Notes: generated by a model not told the origin, from the sequence alone. A stretch of 64,000 bases of DNA from Dactylorhiza incarnata (GCA_033032865.1 JAWHQI010000019.1:13000001-13064000); one strand, 5' to 3'. Numbered from the stretch's first letter, positions 10,610 to 22,679 are shown. Numbers and translations: made by a program.

Positions 10610-11710
10610 GTATGAGAGAATATTTTGTTATTACTCTGAAGGGGGTGAATAAAACATATAAAAATTTCACCACAAATTTCACAGAATCACAAACATTGTC
10701 ATAGTTTAAAGCAAACCAAAGAAAACATGATACAGAAAGTATCTAAGTTGCAGAGAGTAGACAAGATATTATAGAGGTTCCTTAAAATTTGGGTATGCCC
10801 TCTCTTCCACCTTAGTGAGAATCCAAAGTCTTTTACTAGGCCCGAGTCTTTTCATAAGGAATCCCTTAAAACCACATAATTTTTTGGAGAGATTCTTAGA
10901 ACTCTTTTACAACACTTTGTAGTGAGTAATGAGCTTTTCCACAATGACAAGTTTTGGGAGAAGATTGAGACCTTTATCAAATGTTCTGGTGTGGATTCAC
11001 TATGGAGTGTTTTCTCTGGTTTGCGTCTTTATCAAAATGAACACAAGAGCAATAGAGAATTAGAGCTTGAAGCAGAAGAAAATTAGAGAATTTGGAGATT
11101 AAAAAATTCTGAGGTAAAGATAGAAAAGAAGTATATATGTTGAAGATTATGAGTTTATTATTGTATTAATATTTGTATGTGATTGGGTTTAGTCCCACAT
11201 CATGTGTCATGTTTGTGTGTCCCGTTGTAATGCTATATAATAGCCCTTATATGGATGAATAAAATTACACCAGTTATTATCTTTTCTTCCTTCCAACAAT
11301 ATATACTTCTGTTCCAATCATTTATAGAAAACGACAAGAGAGTTGTTTCCTTAAACATATATCTTTGAAAAGGATATATCATGTCAGAAATCTTCTTAAA
11401 CTTCTTTGACATTTTCAAACGGCTATAATGAATTTTCCAAGTTTCAATTATGAATTGTATTGGGCTATCATCGTTTATAACAGACTTAAAATAAAACTTT
11501 ATTCATAGATCTTACTCATTAGTTGAAAGGAATTCGACTAACGTCTTTTACTATTTGTCTTTTTTGAAACATATTGAAACGTCTGGATCCATTCGACTAT
11601 TACTCGACTTCTTCTTTCTAAAGAACTTCAGTACTCAAAATATTACTTTAGCTCTAATAGCTATTCGACTATCAGCTTCTAATAACCTCTAAATGTATTT
11701 AAGCTCTGTC
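10610..11710. other. Degraded LTR-like sequence, no coding signal
   Basis: A stretch from about 10620 (GAAGGGGGTGAATAAAACAT) to 11100 resembles the border and leader of SIRE-type LTRs, and repeated CGACT words appear from 11525. The small minus-strand ORF at 11233-11418 has no recognisable motif and is not called. Confidence 0.35.
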
Positions 11711-11932
11711 TTGTGTATTGGTCGAGAGGCTTCTAATAACTTGTATTCTATATATCTTCTTGCTTTGACTTGTATTTATCGAAAGACTTCTAATATCTTG
11801 TGTTCAGTGTTTCTTCAAGCACTGACTTGTATTCAATGAAAGACTTTTAATATCTTACCTTTAGCATTTTTTCAAGCTTTAACTTGTATTCGACGAATAC
11901 CTTCTGAGAGACTTTTATCGTTGAATCCCATT
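11711..11932 (+). repeat. 57-bp imperfect tandem repeat, about four copies
   Basis: Copies begin near 11711, then at 11768, 11825 and 11882 (57 bp apart). Each starts with (A)CTTGTATT, continues GAAAGACTTCTAATATCTTG and ends TTCTTCAAGC-like; the last is cut by the hAT MITE at 11933. A related unit continues at about 12358. It probably belongs to the LTR of a decayed element. Confidence 0.75.
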
Positions 11933-12336
11933 TAGGAGTACAAATGAGTTGATCTCGTATAAAAATGAAAGTTCGAGCTCGACGGGCTCCCTTTATTTAG
12001 CTCGAGCTCGGCTGGAGCTCATCTGGAGCTCGAGTCGAGCTCAAGCTCACGAGCTTAGCGTGTCCTACACTTCAAATTAAATATATTTATTTTAATTTAT
12101 ATTATTTATAATTATATATAGCCCAAAAATGTCTTCAATTTACATGTAAAATTTAAAAGTCTAAATGTCTTTATATTAGTTATTTAACAATATTATATAT
12201 ATATACTATAATTTAAAATTTATTGTCTTAATATAAAGCTCGCGAGTTGCTGAACAATAATAATTAGGCTCGAGCTCGTCAAACACGAGCCCGAGTCGAG
12301 TTTTTTCGAGCCGATTCAACTCAACTTGCACCCCTA
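11933..12336. mobile_element. hAT-type MITE (404 bp)
   Basis: The element is flanked by the perfect 8-bp duplication ATCCCATT (11925-11932 and 12337-12344), diagnostic of hAT transposition. Ends are imperfect inverted repeats: TAGGAGTACAAATGAGTTGA on the left, TAGGGGTGCAAGTTGAGTTG as the reverse complement of the right. Subterminal GAGCTCGAGC-rich segments on both sides flank an AT-rich core. It has no coding capacity and depends on a transposase elsewhere. Confidence 0.9.
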
Positions 12337-12344
12337 ATCCCATT

Positions 12345-12932
12345 CAAATATCATAGACTGTATTCAACGAATTCTTCAATATTTACAAAGCTTCAACCTT
12401 GACTTACTGCATGCACCTTACTACAATGCATTAATTAGCATTTTAGAGATGGATTCCCCATGTCGACAGCGATAGATCCTCACCTCTCATTGTTCCTCGT
12501 GCGCAATATGTGGTTGCTTTCCTTTGCTCGGTGTTGTCACAGCATCCTGCATACAGGGGACGACACGCGATGAGGTTACCGTCACTGCCTATAGGAGGTG
12601 CTCGTATATTTATATACGATATACACAATAAATATTAATTTTAATTTTGTATAAAGTTGTATAAGACTATTTTGTTTAAACTTTTAATTTAATACATTAT
12701 AAAAAATATAAATTATATATATATAATAAACATATTAATTACAATTTTTATAAGGTTAGTTGAGAATATTTGATTTTAAACATTTTATTTAATACATTAT
12801 AGAAATTAAAATAATCACCTTCCTCTACGACACCTGTGTGTATATATATAGATAGATAGATAGATAGATAGATATATATATAATAAAGATGTTGATTATA
12901 AAAAAATTTATTGTTTAAGAACATTAGCTTTT
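12345..12932. other. Intronic AT-rich stretch with a GATA microsatellite
   Basis: No gene is seen. A (GATA)n run with flanking TA repeats spans about 12841-12882. The unit TTTAATACATTATA-AAAT recurs at about 12690, 12790 and again after C2 at 17895-17925, showing that C2 landed in a locally repeated AT-rich region. Confidence 0.6.
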
Positions 12933-13108
12933 TGTTAAAAACCAAAAATCTCTAAAACTTTATTGATTTTTTTCTTTTTTTGTACAAGAGGAGAATACAC
13001 ATATATATAGGAGAGAGAGAAGAGAGAGATCTCAAATACAAGATGTGGGACAAAACTAAATACAAATGGGCCTAACATCATGGACCTAAATGCAAGGCTT
13101 TTTAAACA
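12933..13108 (-). repeat. LTR of C2 (3' LTR in element sense)
   Basis: 176 bp, TGTTAAAAAC to TTTTAAACA on the + strand. The reverse-complement polypurine tract CTCCCCCGCAAG follows at 13109-13120, marking this as the downstream LTR of a minus-strand element. Confidence 0.9.
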
Positions 13109-13111
13109 CTC

Positions 13112-15278
13112 CCCCGCAAGCTGGAGCGTACAAGTTGTAGGAACCAAACTTGGATAAAGACTGATGATATAATGGTCGTGGTAGAGCTTTGGTAAGAATA
13201 TCAACGACCTGCCCCGAAGCTGGTACATGCTCTAATTCTGTTTTCTTCATCTGGACCTTCTCACGAACAAAATGACAGTCAACTTCAATGTGTTTTGTTC
13301 GCTCATGGAACACTGGGTTCTTCGCAATATGAATAGCAACCTGACTGTCACAGAACAATGTTGTCGGAGAGGATAAATTAACTCTCAAATCCCTAAGAAG
13401 ACTCTCAAGCCATGTGAGTTCAGACACAAGAGCAGCCATAACACGATACTCAGCTTCTGCAGACGAGCGAGCAACTACAGTCTGCTTCTTACTCCGCCAT
13501 GTAATAAGGTTTCCTCCAAAGTAGGTGCAGAAACCAGTAGTGGACCGTCGATCATCCAGAGAGCCCGTATAGTCTGCATCAGAGTAAGCAATAAGAGATA
13601 GAGAGGAGGATGGATTATACACGAGTCCTTGTCCTGGGGCATTCTTTAAGTACCTGAGAATCCGCTCGACCGCCTGAAGGTGAGAAGCCCGAGGAGTATG
13701 CATAAATCGGCTAACTACTCCAACCGCAAAAGAGATATCAGGTCTCGTAACTATCAGGTATATCAGTTTTCCTACAAGACGCCGATAATACTTTGGATTT
13801 GGAAGCAACGAATCCGAGTCAGATTCATGAGCACACAACTTGTGATTAACCTCCATCGGGGTTTCCACAGGTTTACACCCCGAGAGACCAGCATCTTGCA
13901 GAAGATCAATGCAGTACTTCCTTTGGGATAAGACAAGACCATCGGGTCTTCTTGCAACCTCAAGGCCAAGAAAGTATCGAAGGTTTCCCAAATCCTTGAT
14001 TTGAAAAACAGAATTTAAGTGCTGCTTGACTTGTTGAATCCCTGCTGAGTCACTTCCAGTAAGCAAAATGTCATCAACATAAACCAGGAGACTAACAGTC
14101 CCGGTGGGTTGGTGACGAGTGAAGAGGGAGAAATCCGCTGAACTTCTTTTGAAGCCAATCTCACGAACCGCTTTGATGATCTTTTCAAACCATGCTCGAG
14201 GAGACTGTTTGAGATCATAGATAGATTTCCGAAGTAAACATACACGAGACTCCCCCGTGGTCTCAAACCCGGGCGGTTGGTGCATGTAAACCATCTCAAG
14301 TAGGTCGCCGTTTAAGAAGACATTTTTGATGTCAAGCTGATGTATAGGCCACTGACGATGAACAACCAAGGAGAGCAGAACCCGAACAGAGTTTAATTTG
14401 GCAACAAAGGAGAACGTTTCCTCATAATCAAGGCTGTATTGCTGGGTAAACCCACGAGCCACAAGGCGAGCCTTAAGACGATCAACCGTTCCGTCCGCAA
14501 CATGTTTTATTGTGAAGATCCACCTACAGCCAACACAACTATGTCCAGAAGGTAGAGAGACAAGGTCCCATGTCCGATTTGCCCAGAGAGCAGTCATTTC
14601 TTCATCCATAGCAGCGCGCCACCCTGGATGCTGGAGAGCCTCCTGTAAAGAGTTAGGGAGAGAAATGGAGGAGAGAGAAAGGAAAAAATCACGAAGATAT
14701 GGAGAAAGGCGATGTAGAGAAACATAGTTTGCCAGGGGATGAGCCGTAGACGGAGATGCTGAATCAACAAGTCGCGAGATCACACCGGTAGAGGGAAGCT
14801 GCTGCAGGGCATCAGATAGAGGAGGGAGACGAGAGTACACCTGAATAATAGGTGGTTTGGGCCCGACTGGAGGTGGAGGTGGGTTGGGAAGTATTGGTGG
14901 AAGTGGAGACGTGACAGGAACTGAGGGTCGAGGTAGAGGAGGTGGAAGAAGAGGATCAGTTTGAACGGTATGATACGGTTGATCTTCACGAAAAGTTACA
15001 TCAGCAGAGACAAGGACCTTCCCGTCTGTAGGAGAGTAACAAACATATCCCTTCTGGGTGCTGAAATATCCAACAAACATAGCCTTAGTAGCACGTGGGG
15101 CTAGTTTGTCATGTGGTGGACCAAGGTTATGGACATAACAAGTACAGCCAAAGATGCGAGGTGTAAGGGAAAAGAGAGGCTTGGGAGGATACAGGAAAGT
15201 GACCGGGGCCACGAAATTGGGAATGGACGAGGGCATGCGGTTGATGTGATGGCAGGCAGGGAAACGACAAAGTTCCAA
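13112..15278 (-). pseudogene. C2 pol: integrase C-terminus, reverse transcriptase and RNase H
   Basis: A 730-residue open frame (including a few LTR codons) starts in the integrase tail (HHINRMPSSIPNFVAPVTFL). It then passes a Pro-rich linker and the RT domain (WVF-like RWIFTIKHVADG, ARLVARGFTQQ, NVFLNGDLLE, LLVYVDDILLTGSD), and ends with RNase H (YSDADYTGSLDDRRSTTGFC, ARSSAEAEYR, HERTKHIEVDCHFVREK, ADxLTKALP). The catalytic YVDD is intact. The usual NAFLNGD reads NVFLNGD. This is the best-preserved part of C2, but it lacks its upstream frame, so no functional polyprotein is expected. Confidence 0.9.
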
Positions 15279-15323
15279 TAGATAGAAGGGACCTGCATTT
15301 GAAACATTAGAGATCTGGCAACA

Positions 15324-16229
15324 TCAAGAAGATGTCGATTCTTGCGTTCGGCAACACCATCCTGTTTGAGGGGCATACGCACACGAAGTCTGATGGATAA
15401 CACCAAACTCGGTGCAGAGATGCGAGAAGGTCCGACTGGTATATTCGCGTGCGTTATCAGTACAGATAATCTTTACGGATGTTGAAAACTGAGTGCTTGT
15501 TTCTGTAAGGAATGAGCGGAAGGTCGATGGTAGTTCAACACGGTCATGAATTAAGTATAACCAAGTAACACTCAAGTAATCATTAATAAACGTAACAAAA
15601 TAACGATAATCAAAGATACTCGGGATCTTATATGGTCCCCAAATGTCAGAATGAACTAATGAAAAAGGAGCATCGCTCCGGGTACAGGTAGAAGTAAAAC
15701 GGTGCTGTTTTCCATAAATGCAAGATTCACAAGAAAAATCCTAAAGAGGAACATCGGGAAGAGCTTTCTTGAGGATCTGGATAAGGGCATGGCCAAGGCG
15801 ACCATGCCAGTCAGCGGAAGAGACAGTGGAGAGAGCAGTTGGTGGGACATCCCAAAGATATAGCCCGTTGGACAGCCACCCTCTACCAAGTATATTCTGC
15901 GTTAGTCGATCCTGCACAACAAAAGAAGAACGTGAAAAAGTTACACAGCAATCAAGGTCTTGTGTAAGACTCCTAACATATTGAAGGTTGAAAGGGCATC
16001 CCGGAACATGAAGCACCGAGGATAACGAGAGGGATGGTGTAAGAGGCATATGAGCAGCACCAGCAACCGGGGTCGTGTCACCATTAGCCACGGTAATGAA
16101 CTTAGGATAAGCGGAAGCCAAGCATTGAGAAGGCTTGTGCGGAGATAGATGATGTGTGGCACCCGAGTCCACAATCCAGTGAGAGCTATGGGAGAGGCAA
16201 GATATACCTTCGTTGGAGATCGAGGCCAC
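15324..16229 (-). pseudogene. C2 pol: protease and integrase core, interrupted
   Basis: The minus-strand frame carries the protease core HWIVDSGATHHLSPHK (about 16150-16200), the conserved LHVPG...NL region, and an integrase zinc-binding start WHGRLGHA. A stop near 15740 breaks it; the DDE core continues at 15324-15575 with VTWLYLIHDR and ICTDNAREY. The expected NGVVERKNRH segment near 15350 is out of phase. In copia elements this region processes the polyprotein and inserts the DNA copy; this copy cannot make it whole. Confidence 0.85.
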
Positions 16230-16241
16230 GGATCCAGAAGA

Positions 16242-17110
16242 TCAACTAACCATCCCGTGTAACTGTTGGAGTTGAGCACGCAGTTCCGCAATATCATCAC
16301 CAGGGGCGGAAGGAGAAGTAGTGGTAGTTGCAGTAAGATGGGGAGGCAGTCCATGCTTACGGTAGCAAGTAGCCTCGAGATGACCGTCTTTGCCGCAATA
16401 AGAACATTTAAACATGGGACGGCCACCACGGCCCCATCCCCGAGACTGGCAACCTCCACGAGTAGGTGGACCACGCAAACTACTGGAGGAGAGACGGAGA
16501 AGGAGTCAGCGCCTCTCGTAGAGGAGTGACTTTCAGGAGCATCAAACAAACATCAGAGAGAGGAGTAACAGCAGACGATAGGATATGAGCGCGAATGGTG
16601 TGAAGATGTGGTGGAACACGAGCCATCATCATGGCAATCCCAACGGCCTCCTGCTGTCGCTGAGTGACCAAATCCGTGGTGGAAGGCTGATGCTGGATCC
16701 AAGCCTCCACAAGAGTTTTAGCCCGAGCCATAAAGGATGTCTGGTCATCAGTGGTTCCAGGGTCAAGGGACTGAAGATCAGTAAGAATGTCGAAGAGGTG
16801 CTGAAGACTGTCCTTCCCAGAGTAGAGAGAATGAAGGTCCTTCCACATACCGTTAGCAGTCTCGTGGTACATGGCCATCCGATACGGTTCGGTGTCCAGA
16901 GAGTTGAGAAGCCACGATTGGACACGCCCATCATCCCAGATCCAATCGTCAGTAGGTTCGGTGGGAGGTGACCTTGTCAGGTGATGAAGGAGACCCTTAG
17001 TTTGAAGCACACGACGAACGGAGTGAACCCATTCAACAATATTTGGCCTGCCCTGGAGAGAAATAGTAGTGATCCTTAGTTCGTCACGGACCTCAGGAGG
17101 ATGAAGAGAC
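16242..17110 (-). pseudogene. C2 gag with CCHC zinc knuckle, frameshifted
   Basis: Gag runs from about 17110 (VRDELRITTISLQG) through WVHSVRRVLQTKGLLHHL and MAMYHETANGMWKDLHSLYS, a UBN2-type gag. A frameshift near 16490 separates it from the knuckle CSYCGKDGHLEATCYRKHG at about 16370-16410. The open frame extends upstream to 17595, but that part is GC-rich leader with dense Arg/Ser/Cys codons and probably untranslated. Confidence 0.85.
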
Positions 17111-17703
17111 GATGCAGCAGTAGTGGACTCGGAAGCTGACACGGAAGCCTTCTGGACAGAGCACAGACGGCGGACAGGAGGCGGCAAGCGAACTTGGACT
17201 GTGCGGACAGAGCACAGACGGCAGACTACGCAGACAAGAGGCGTGCGTATAGAGCACGGACGGCGATTACCAACCTTGACGCGCGAGAAGCCGCAGCGAG
17301 AAACCGCGCGAGAAGCCGCAACGAGACAGTAAAGATCGCGAGAACAACAACCAGTGAGGAAGTCGCAGGGAACAATGCAAGGACAAGCCGCCCACAGCCG
17401 CAGCGAAAAATCGCAGCGAGAAGCTTCCGCAAGAGAAGTCGCAGCAAAAAAAGAGCGCGAGAAGCCACAACAATCAAAAGTAGAGCCGAAGAAGAGACCG
17501 CCCGGGTAACAACCACGTCGTCCACAACCGCGAGAAGAGGAGCTCCAGCGGCCAGCAGAGAGAAGGCCGCAGAAAGCCGGAGCAGTGGAGCCCACGAGGA
17601 ATTTGTATAAAGCCTGGAGGAAGGGGTCACATCCAGCGAGAGAACCTGGCGGGACGACCGCCCAAGCCGGGCGAGAAGGAGACCGCTTAGGAGGAGCGGT
17701 GTA

Positions 17704-17715
17704 CCTTTGATACCA
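17704..17715 (-). other. Primer-binding site of C2
   Basis: CCTTTGATACCA on the + strand is the complement of TGGTATCAAAGG, directly inside the upstream LTR of this minus-strand element. It is a one-base variant of the usual tRNA-Met site. Confidence 0.85.
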
Positions 17716-17889
17716 TGTTAAAAACCGAAATCTCTAAAACTTTATTGATTTTTTTCTTTTTTTTACAAGAGGAGAATACACATATATGTAAGAGAGAGAG
17801 AAGAGAGAGATCTCAAATACAAGATGTGGGACAAAACTAAATACAAATGGGCCTAACATCATGGGCCTAAATGCAAGGCTTTTCTAACA
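17716..17889 (-). repeat. LTR of C2 (5' LTR in element sense)
   Basis: 174 bp, TGTTAAAAACCG to TTTTCTAACA on the + strand. It differs from its partner at roughly seven places by eye. Confidence 0.9.
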
Positions 17890-18116
17890 GTTTTAAACAT
17901 TTAATTATTACATTATAAAAATTAATATAAATATTTTATGCCATTCTCGTGAGTATCAGGGTTTGTGAACCATTGTCTTGACAATCATGGGCCTAAGCTT
18001 GACAGAATCTGCTAGAAGAAAAATAGATAAAATCATTTGAAAGATCTTGTAGTTAATATTTAGGCTAACAATATTGCAATCCTTATTTTCTCTCTAATAA
18101 TTTGCTCAAAGTTGAA

Positions 18117-18300
18117 GGGGAGCCTTGGCGCACCGATTTAGGTGTTACTGTGTGACCTTGAGGTGACGGGTTCGAGTCCTGGAAGCCTCCTCTTGTATAA
18201 ATGCAGCGTAAGGTTTGCTAACATTTCACCCGTGTGGTGGGACCCTTCTCCGGACCCTCGCTGCGCGGGGATGCTTTGTGCACCGGGCTGCCCTTTTTAG
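18117..18300 (+). mobile_element. Au-like SINE
   Basis: The sequence opens GGGGAGCCTTGGCGCACCG, with a pol III A box at 18125-18135 and a B box GGTTCGAGTCC at 18169-18179. It ends GTGCACCGGGCTGCCCTTTTTA. This layout (tRNA-like head, body containing AATGCAGCGTAAGG and CCTTCTCCGGACC, short T-run tail) is that of the Au SINE family found across angiosperms. It needs LINE enzymes in trans. No clear target-site duplication remains, and the copy has substitutions in the A box, so it is probably old. Confidence 0.85.
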
Positions 18301-19165
18301 TCTCACATTAGGAAACTAATATATCATGGTGCAGTTCACATAGATGATGAGCCCCTTGACCAACAATCAATTGACCTTAGGTTGGATGCTTAGATTCTAT
18401 CATGATATAAGAGCAATGTAGATCTAACAACTCACTCTCACGTTAGCCAATAAAAATGTAGTTGATGTTAAAGAGGGTAAAAGATCCTATATGTGAGGGT
18501 GCATGCTGAGAATAGTCCTAAATTGGAAGACTAACAAAGCGTTGTGCACGACGTGGACTCGCAGGAATCAGGTTAACCAATATCATCAACACACACATGC
18601 GGAAGGTAACAGAAGATGTGGGCCAGAGAAAGTTGTTGATAGGAACAACATATGAGAAGCTCGACCTGATCAACGAAGGAGAAGCTCGACGAGATCACCA
18701 GCCAGATAGGAAGCCATTGTCATCAACTAGGAGAAAAGAGGGCCATATCTGGAGTAGATATGGAGCAGCAGTGAGAGATCGTCGATGGCGAGACCACTGC
18801 GGAAGCGGGATCTATGGAGGCAGCAAGATAGATCCATCAGGAGAAGAAGCTCCATCGGGAATGGTAGAGTAGAAGCTCCACGAGATCGAAGTCGAGGAAC
18901 GAAGGCTTCAATGGAGCTTGACGTCGAAGGGATTACGAGCCGCTCTCTCCATTGATGAGATCAAGGGTGGCAGAGGCTGCTCCCGTCGAAGAAATCAAAA
19001 GCCGATTTCGTCGACGGAGCGGAAGCGGAAAAGCCGTGGTCGAGTGATAGTAGAACGAGAATGGGCTCTCTAATGGGAGAAAGAGGCGCAATTGGGAGAG
19101 AGGAGCCGCCAAGAAATTTAGGTCGCCTCCAATTTAGGTCGCCAAAATTTCCTGCTCTTATACCA
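18301..19165. other. Probable fragment of a retroelement leader, no defined gene
   Basis: At 19154-19165, GCTCTTATACCA is the complement of TGGTATAAGAGC, a one-mismatch tRNA-Met primer-binding site, directly followed by TGTTGGAT as an LTR would be. Read on the minus strand, 19150 to about 18600 is a C/T-rich leader like those of the copia elements here. At about 18404-18415 a second, plus-sense variant (TGATATAAGAGC) occurs. The + ORF at 18597-18872 has no recognisable domain. No matching second LTR is found, so this is an incomplete remnant. Confidence 0.45.
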
Positions 19166-20655
19166 TGTTGGATAATAGGTGATATGCTTAAATCATAACC
19201 GTAATTCTTATATGCTTACATACTTTGTTCGCACTGTGATAAGACGATTAAGTTATGACCTAATATCATCTATACGTAAGACATGATATATTAAATTTGC
19301 ATTTTAATCATGTTCCTTCATAATTATATATAATGTACGAGGGAAATTACATAAATTGATTTGATTATGTGATATGTCTAGCCAAAAGGAATCGAATTTT
19401 TCTTAGGGTTTGCGACATTCATAGGCGTGGCAACATGATTTCCTTGGATTATTCTGAATTCCACACATATAAATCCCTCCTCACTTCTTGGGTTACACTG
19501 AAATCGTAATAATACCATTTAGGCGATGGGTAAGATAAATAATAAAGAAGTAAAGTATATAAGGGACGACCACATACCCTTATCAAGTACGATTAACCCA
19601 ACTCAAGCGAGAAGTAGGCTACAATTATAAGTAGGGGGCGACAAAAATGCTTGCTTGAAGGCTGTCGAGAAGAAGCCGCGACTGAAGAGGGATACCGATA
19701 AATTAATCAGAGTGAAAGAAGTCCTCGACTGGGATAACTGAGAATAGTCGACAGTTACCTACTCAAATTGGCGGAAGGGGGGGGGGGGGGGGGGGGGGGG
19801 GGGGGTCGGTCGATATAAAAGGGGGCTTGAGCAACGGTCTAGGGCAATGAAGAAGGTGGCACCGCTGCTTACTGTCGTAAACTTCAACAGGGAGAAAGCC
19901 TGTTGCAATCGATGTTTTGGAACGAGAGAAGGAACGCCGAGGAAATCGTATGCGAGAGAAGCGAGAACATCGGCTTCTGTTTTGATTTCGTGCATTCGGC
20001 TGGGAGTTGTTCACGATTTTTATTGAGAGGGGAGTCGTAAATTATATAAACCACAACTCTAAATCGTGGGTTAAACTTCTACTCAAATATTACAAAAATG
20101 TCATTACGCATTAAAATCTTATTATCTCAACAACGAGCACTCTCCTAAATCCCCATTTCGCGCCTAATTAAAATTCGTAACATTATTTTCTTAATCAATT
20201 GGCCACCATGGAGTTAAAACACATGATTACTTCGATCGACACCTGTGGCGCCGACACTAACTTTGGTCCGCCCCTAAATTAAAAATTAAAACTTAATAAT
20301 TAGAATCTTTGGATGTTACAATAAATAAATAATATATATACATATATATGTGTATATACACATATATGTATATACTCATATATGTATATACATACATATA
20401 CATATTTATTTTTTATATTGAAATAGATCCTTGCCTCTTTGATTAGCTCCGCTTTTGAACCATGTTCAAAGCTCGTCTACTCTCCTTTTTCAAAATTTTC
20501 ATTTATGCCATTTGCAGTTGGGTTGGCTGTGATTCATCTGCCTTTTTTATTCAATTACATTCCAAGCTAAATCGAACGGTTGAGATTAAATGGGTTTCTT
20601 GTAAAGACTAAAGCTAGGACTTTGATATTTCATTTACGTTGTTTGACCTGTTTCA
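19166..20655. other. Possible LTR remnant and non-coding sequence with a 29-G tract
   Basis: It begins TGTTGGATAATAGG next to the primer-binding-site-like signal, but no end is found. A run of 29 G lies at 19777-19805. Proline-rich minus-strand ORFs here (19759-20014) are products of that run. Positions 20325-20402 are an alternating ATATATAC/GTATATAC microsatellite. No gene is supported. Confidence 0.4.
19777..19805 (+). repeat. Homopolymer of 29 G
   Basis: Twenty-nine consecutive G. It could form intermolecular G-quadruplexes and is a typical place for sequencing or assembly length errors. Confidence 0.8.
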
Positions 20656-20660
20656 CATAA

Positions 20661-22674
20661 TGTCACGACCCGTCTCGGCCAAGGTCAGAGCGCACTTCGG
20701 GCGGGCCGTGATGCCACAGGCATGAGCGAACAGGAAACCATGCCTGCTAAGGCGAAAACAGAAATACTACAATACATATGAATTTTATTGCTTTGAAAAG
20801 AATTTAGTGTATTTTACAAATATGCGGAAGCTGAAATGAAAGATTAATGCTCATGCATTTATAAATAAAAAAAATATAATGTCACACACAATGCTGAAAC
20901 GGTAATCATGCAGTGAGCCATAATAGTAAAATGCCAAGTAAAAAGATCTGATACAACAAAACACCCTAAGAGTTGTCCACAATACAAGAGAAAATGACTG
21001 ACAATACTTAATACATGAAAGTAAATCCAACAGTAATGGAAACAAAATACATAGAACCTGCTGACACAGTAATCAAAATAAAACCTCCAAGCAAAACTGC
21101 AGCTGAACGAAGAAAACTCAGGGAGCAGACGACGCGGTCACGAACCCTAAGGCAAATCCAAACAGAAGGAAAATGCCTCAGAACAAGAAAATAATAGAGA
21201 ACAAGCTGAAATTTTAAGTACGAGCAGAAATAATTCTAAAGCACCAATTAACTCTTGAAACAGGCTAGTGAAACAGGCAAGTACTGAAACAAGTAGAAAC
21301 TATCTAGAAATATTAGCCTACTCCGGAGTATAGCCTAAACATGTATTTGCAACGACATAAGCTGCAATCTATGAAATGCGTAGGTGTTTATAGTGGGCGC
21401 ATATGGTTCACACTCAAGTCCGGGTGTAAGGCTTACTAGAATAAGAGTATTTCCTGCTTACCGTTGACCATGCAGACAAGACGATGCACCACTTAAACCC
21501 TAGTTTCCAAGATTTGCTTATGACACTCAAGTCTAAGTGATTCGTGTTTTTCCGAGGGATTTCTATCACAACGCGACATACTCACGAGCGATAATTCTTA
21601 TGTTATCAGATACTGTTAATAATTGAGATACATGTAAGAAGAACTTAAATTCTTGTTTGCAAGCGAGATGGAATTTCTCCACTTGCCTTAAGGTGAAGCC
21701 GAAACTACCAGCAACAGCTATGCGGCGCAAGCAAAGACAAGGCTCTATTGAACCTGTTCAGGGAATAATCGCAGACGATATTTGAAATTTGACAAGCAGC
21801 CAACCAGGCAACCATAAGCTAACACAGACAGTTTAATTCGCGAAAACATAATCAGAAGCGGATTAGCAATTTACCTCCCTCAAGGTGAGGGGAGAAGAAG
21901 TTACCACAAGGATCGGGGGCTTGGCGGCGCTTGGGTGACGAAAACCCTAAATCGGAGAGGGTTCAGAGCGATTCCACCACTAGATCTGATGTGCGGCACC
22001 GGAAACGTAGACAAAATTGGGATTAGGCGGATTTACGACAAACATAAGAGGGACCGATGAAGTTTCGTCGATCCAATAGCAAAAATCACCACAAGCATTT
22101 TAGGGCAAATCTGAAAACAAAACTTTTGGCGGAGATCCTTACCGAAGGAGACCAGATTTGGGCTCAGGAATGCACGAGGAGGGGTTTCGAGCGAAACCCT
22201 AGGAGTCCCCTTGAAATCCGCCGGCCGAAACGGAGAGGAAGAGGGGTTGTCGACCTCTTTGGAGGAGGAGGAGCCACTGCCGGCCCTCAAGAAGGAGGAG
22301 GAGGCACAGCTGGACGGAGGAAACGAGGAGGAGGGATGCTACCCTCACTGGCCGGAGAAGGGGAAGAAAGAGGCGGCCTTGCTGCTGCCGTCGACCTGGA
22401 GAGGGGAAGAAGGAGGCGGCCTTGCTGCTGCCGTCGACCTGGAGAGGGGAAGAAGGAGGCGCAGCCGGCGGCAGATCGGTGCGGGAGCGGGAGCGGGAGA
22501 CCGGCACGAGAGTGACGAAATCGCGAGCGGCAGAAATGCACAGGAGCGGGAGACGGGAAACCTAGCTGGCGCGGGCTTTAAATCGGGGGGGGGGGGGGTG
22601 CGGTTAGATGAATAGGAAAGGTTATTATTATTAATTTCATTAGATTTCTCCTTTTTTTTATAAGGGTTGTTACA
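20661..22674 (-). mobile_element. Solo LTR of a gypsy-type element
   Basis: The 2014-bp sequence starts TGTCACGACCCG and ends GGGTTGTTACA, with the perfect duplication CATAA at 20656-20660 and 22675-22679. No primer-binding site, polypurine tract or coding part is present between the duplications, so it fits unequal or intrastrand LTR recombination that removed the interior. The start and end resemble those of the gypsy LTR at 31635-33573, so a minus-strand sense is likely. GC-rich ORFs at 22033-22615 and a run of 14 G at 22585-22598 lie inside and are not genes. Confidence 0.85.
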
Positions 22675-22679
22675 CATAA

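Larger units (their letters stand above)
12933..17889 (-). mobile_element. Ty1-copia retrotransposon C2, full length but defective
   Basis: Two short LTRs (12933-13108 and 17716-17889) bound a 4.6-kb interior on the minus strand with gag, zinc knuckle, protease, integrase, RT and RNase H in the copia order. The primer-binding site and polypurine tract are adjacent to the LTRs. Flanks are CTTTT and GTTTT, a probable 5-bp duplication with one change. Frameshifts and stops split gag from pol and interrupt integrase. The gag motif (DELRITTISLxG...WVHSVRRVLQ) is shared with C3, C4 and C5, so all belong to one lineage. Confidence 0.95.

Noticed and set aside
17194..17630. Arg/Thr/Ala-rich + strand ORF
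   Set aside because: It is opposite the leader of minus-strand copia C2; composition explains the open frame.
18597..18872. 91-codon + strand ORF
   Set aside because: No motif; the region reads better as the minus-strand leader of a retroelement remnant.
20202..20260. A Kozak-like GGCCACCATGGAG start
   Set aside because: The frame closes quickly and nothing recognisable follows.
22033..22615. ORFs rich in Gly, Arg and Ser on both strands
   Set aside because: They lie in GC-rich, purine-biased solo LTR sequence, overlap one another and have no domain.
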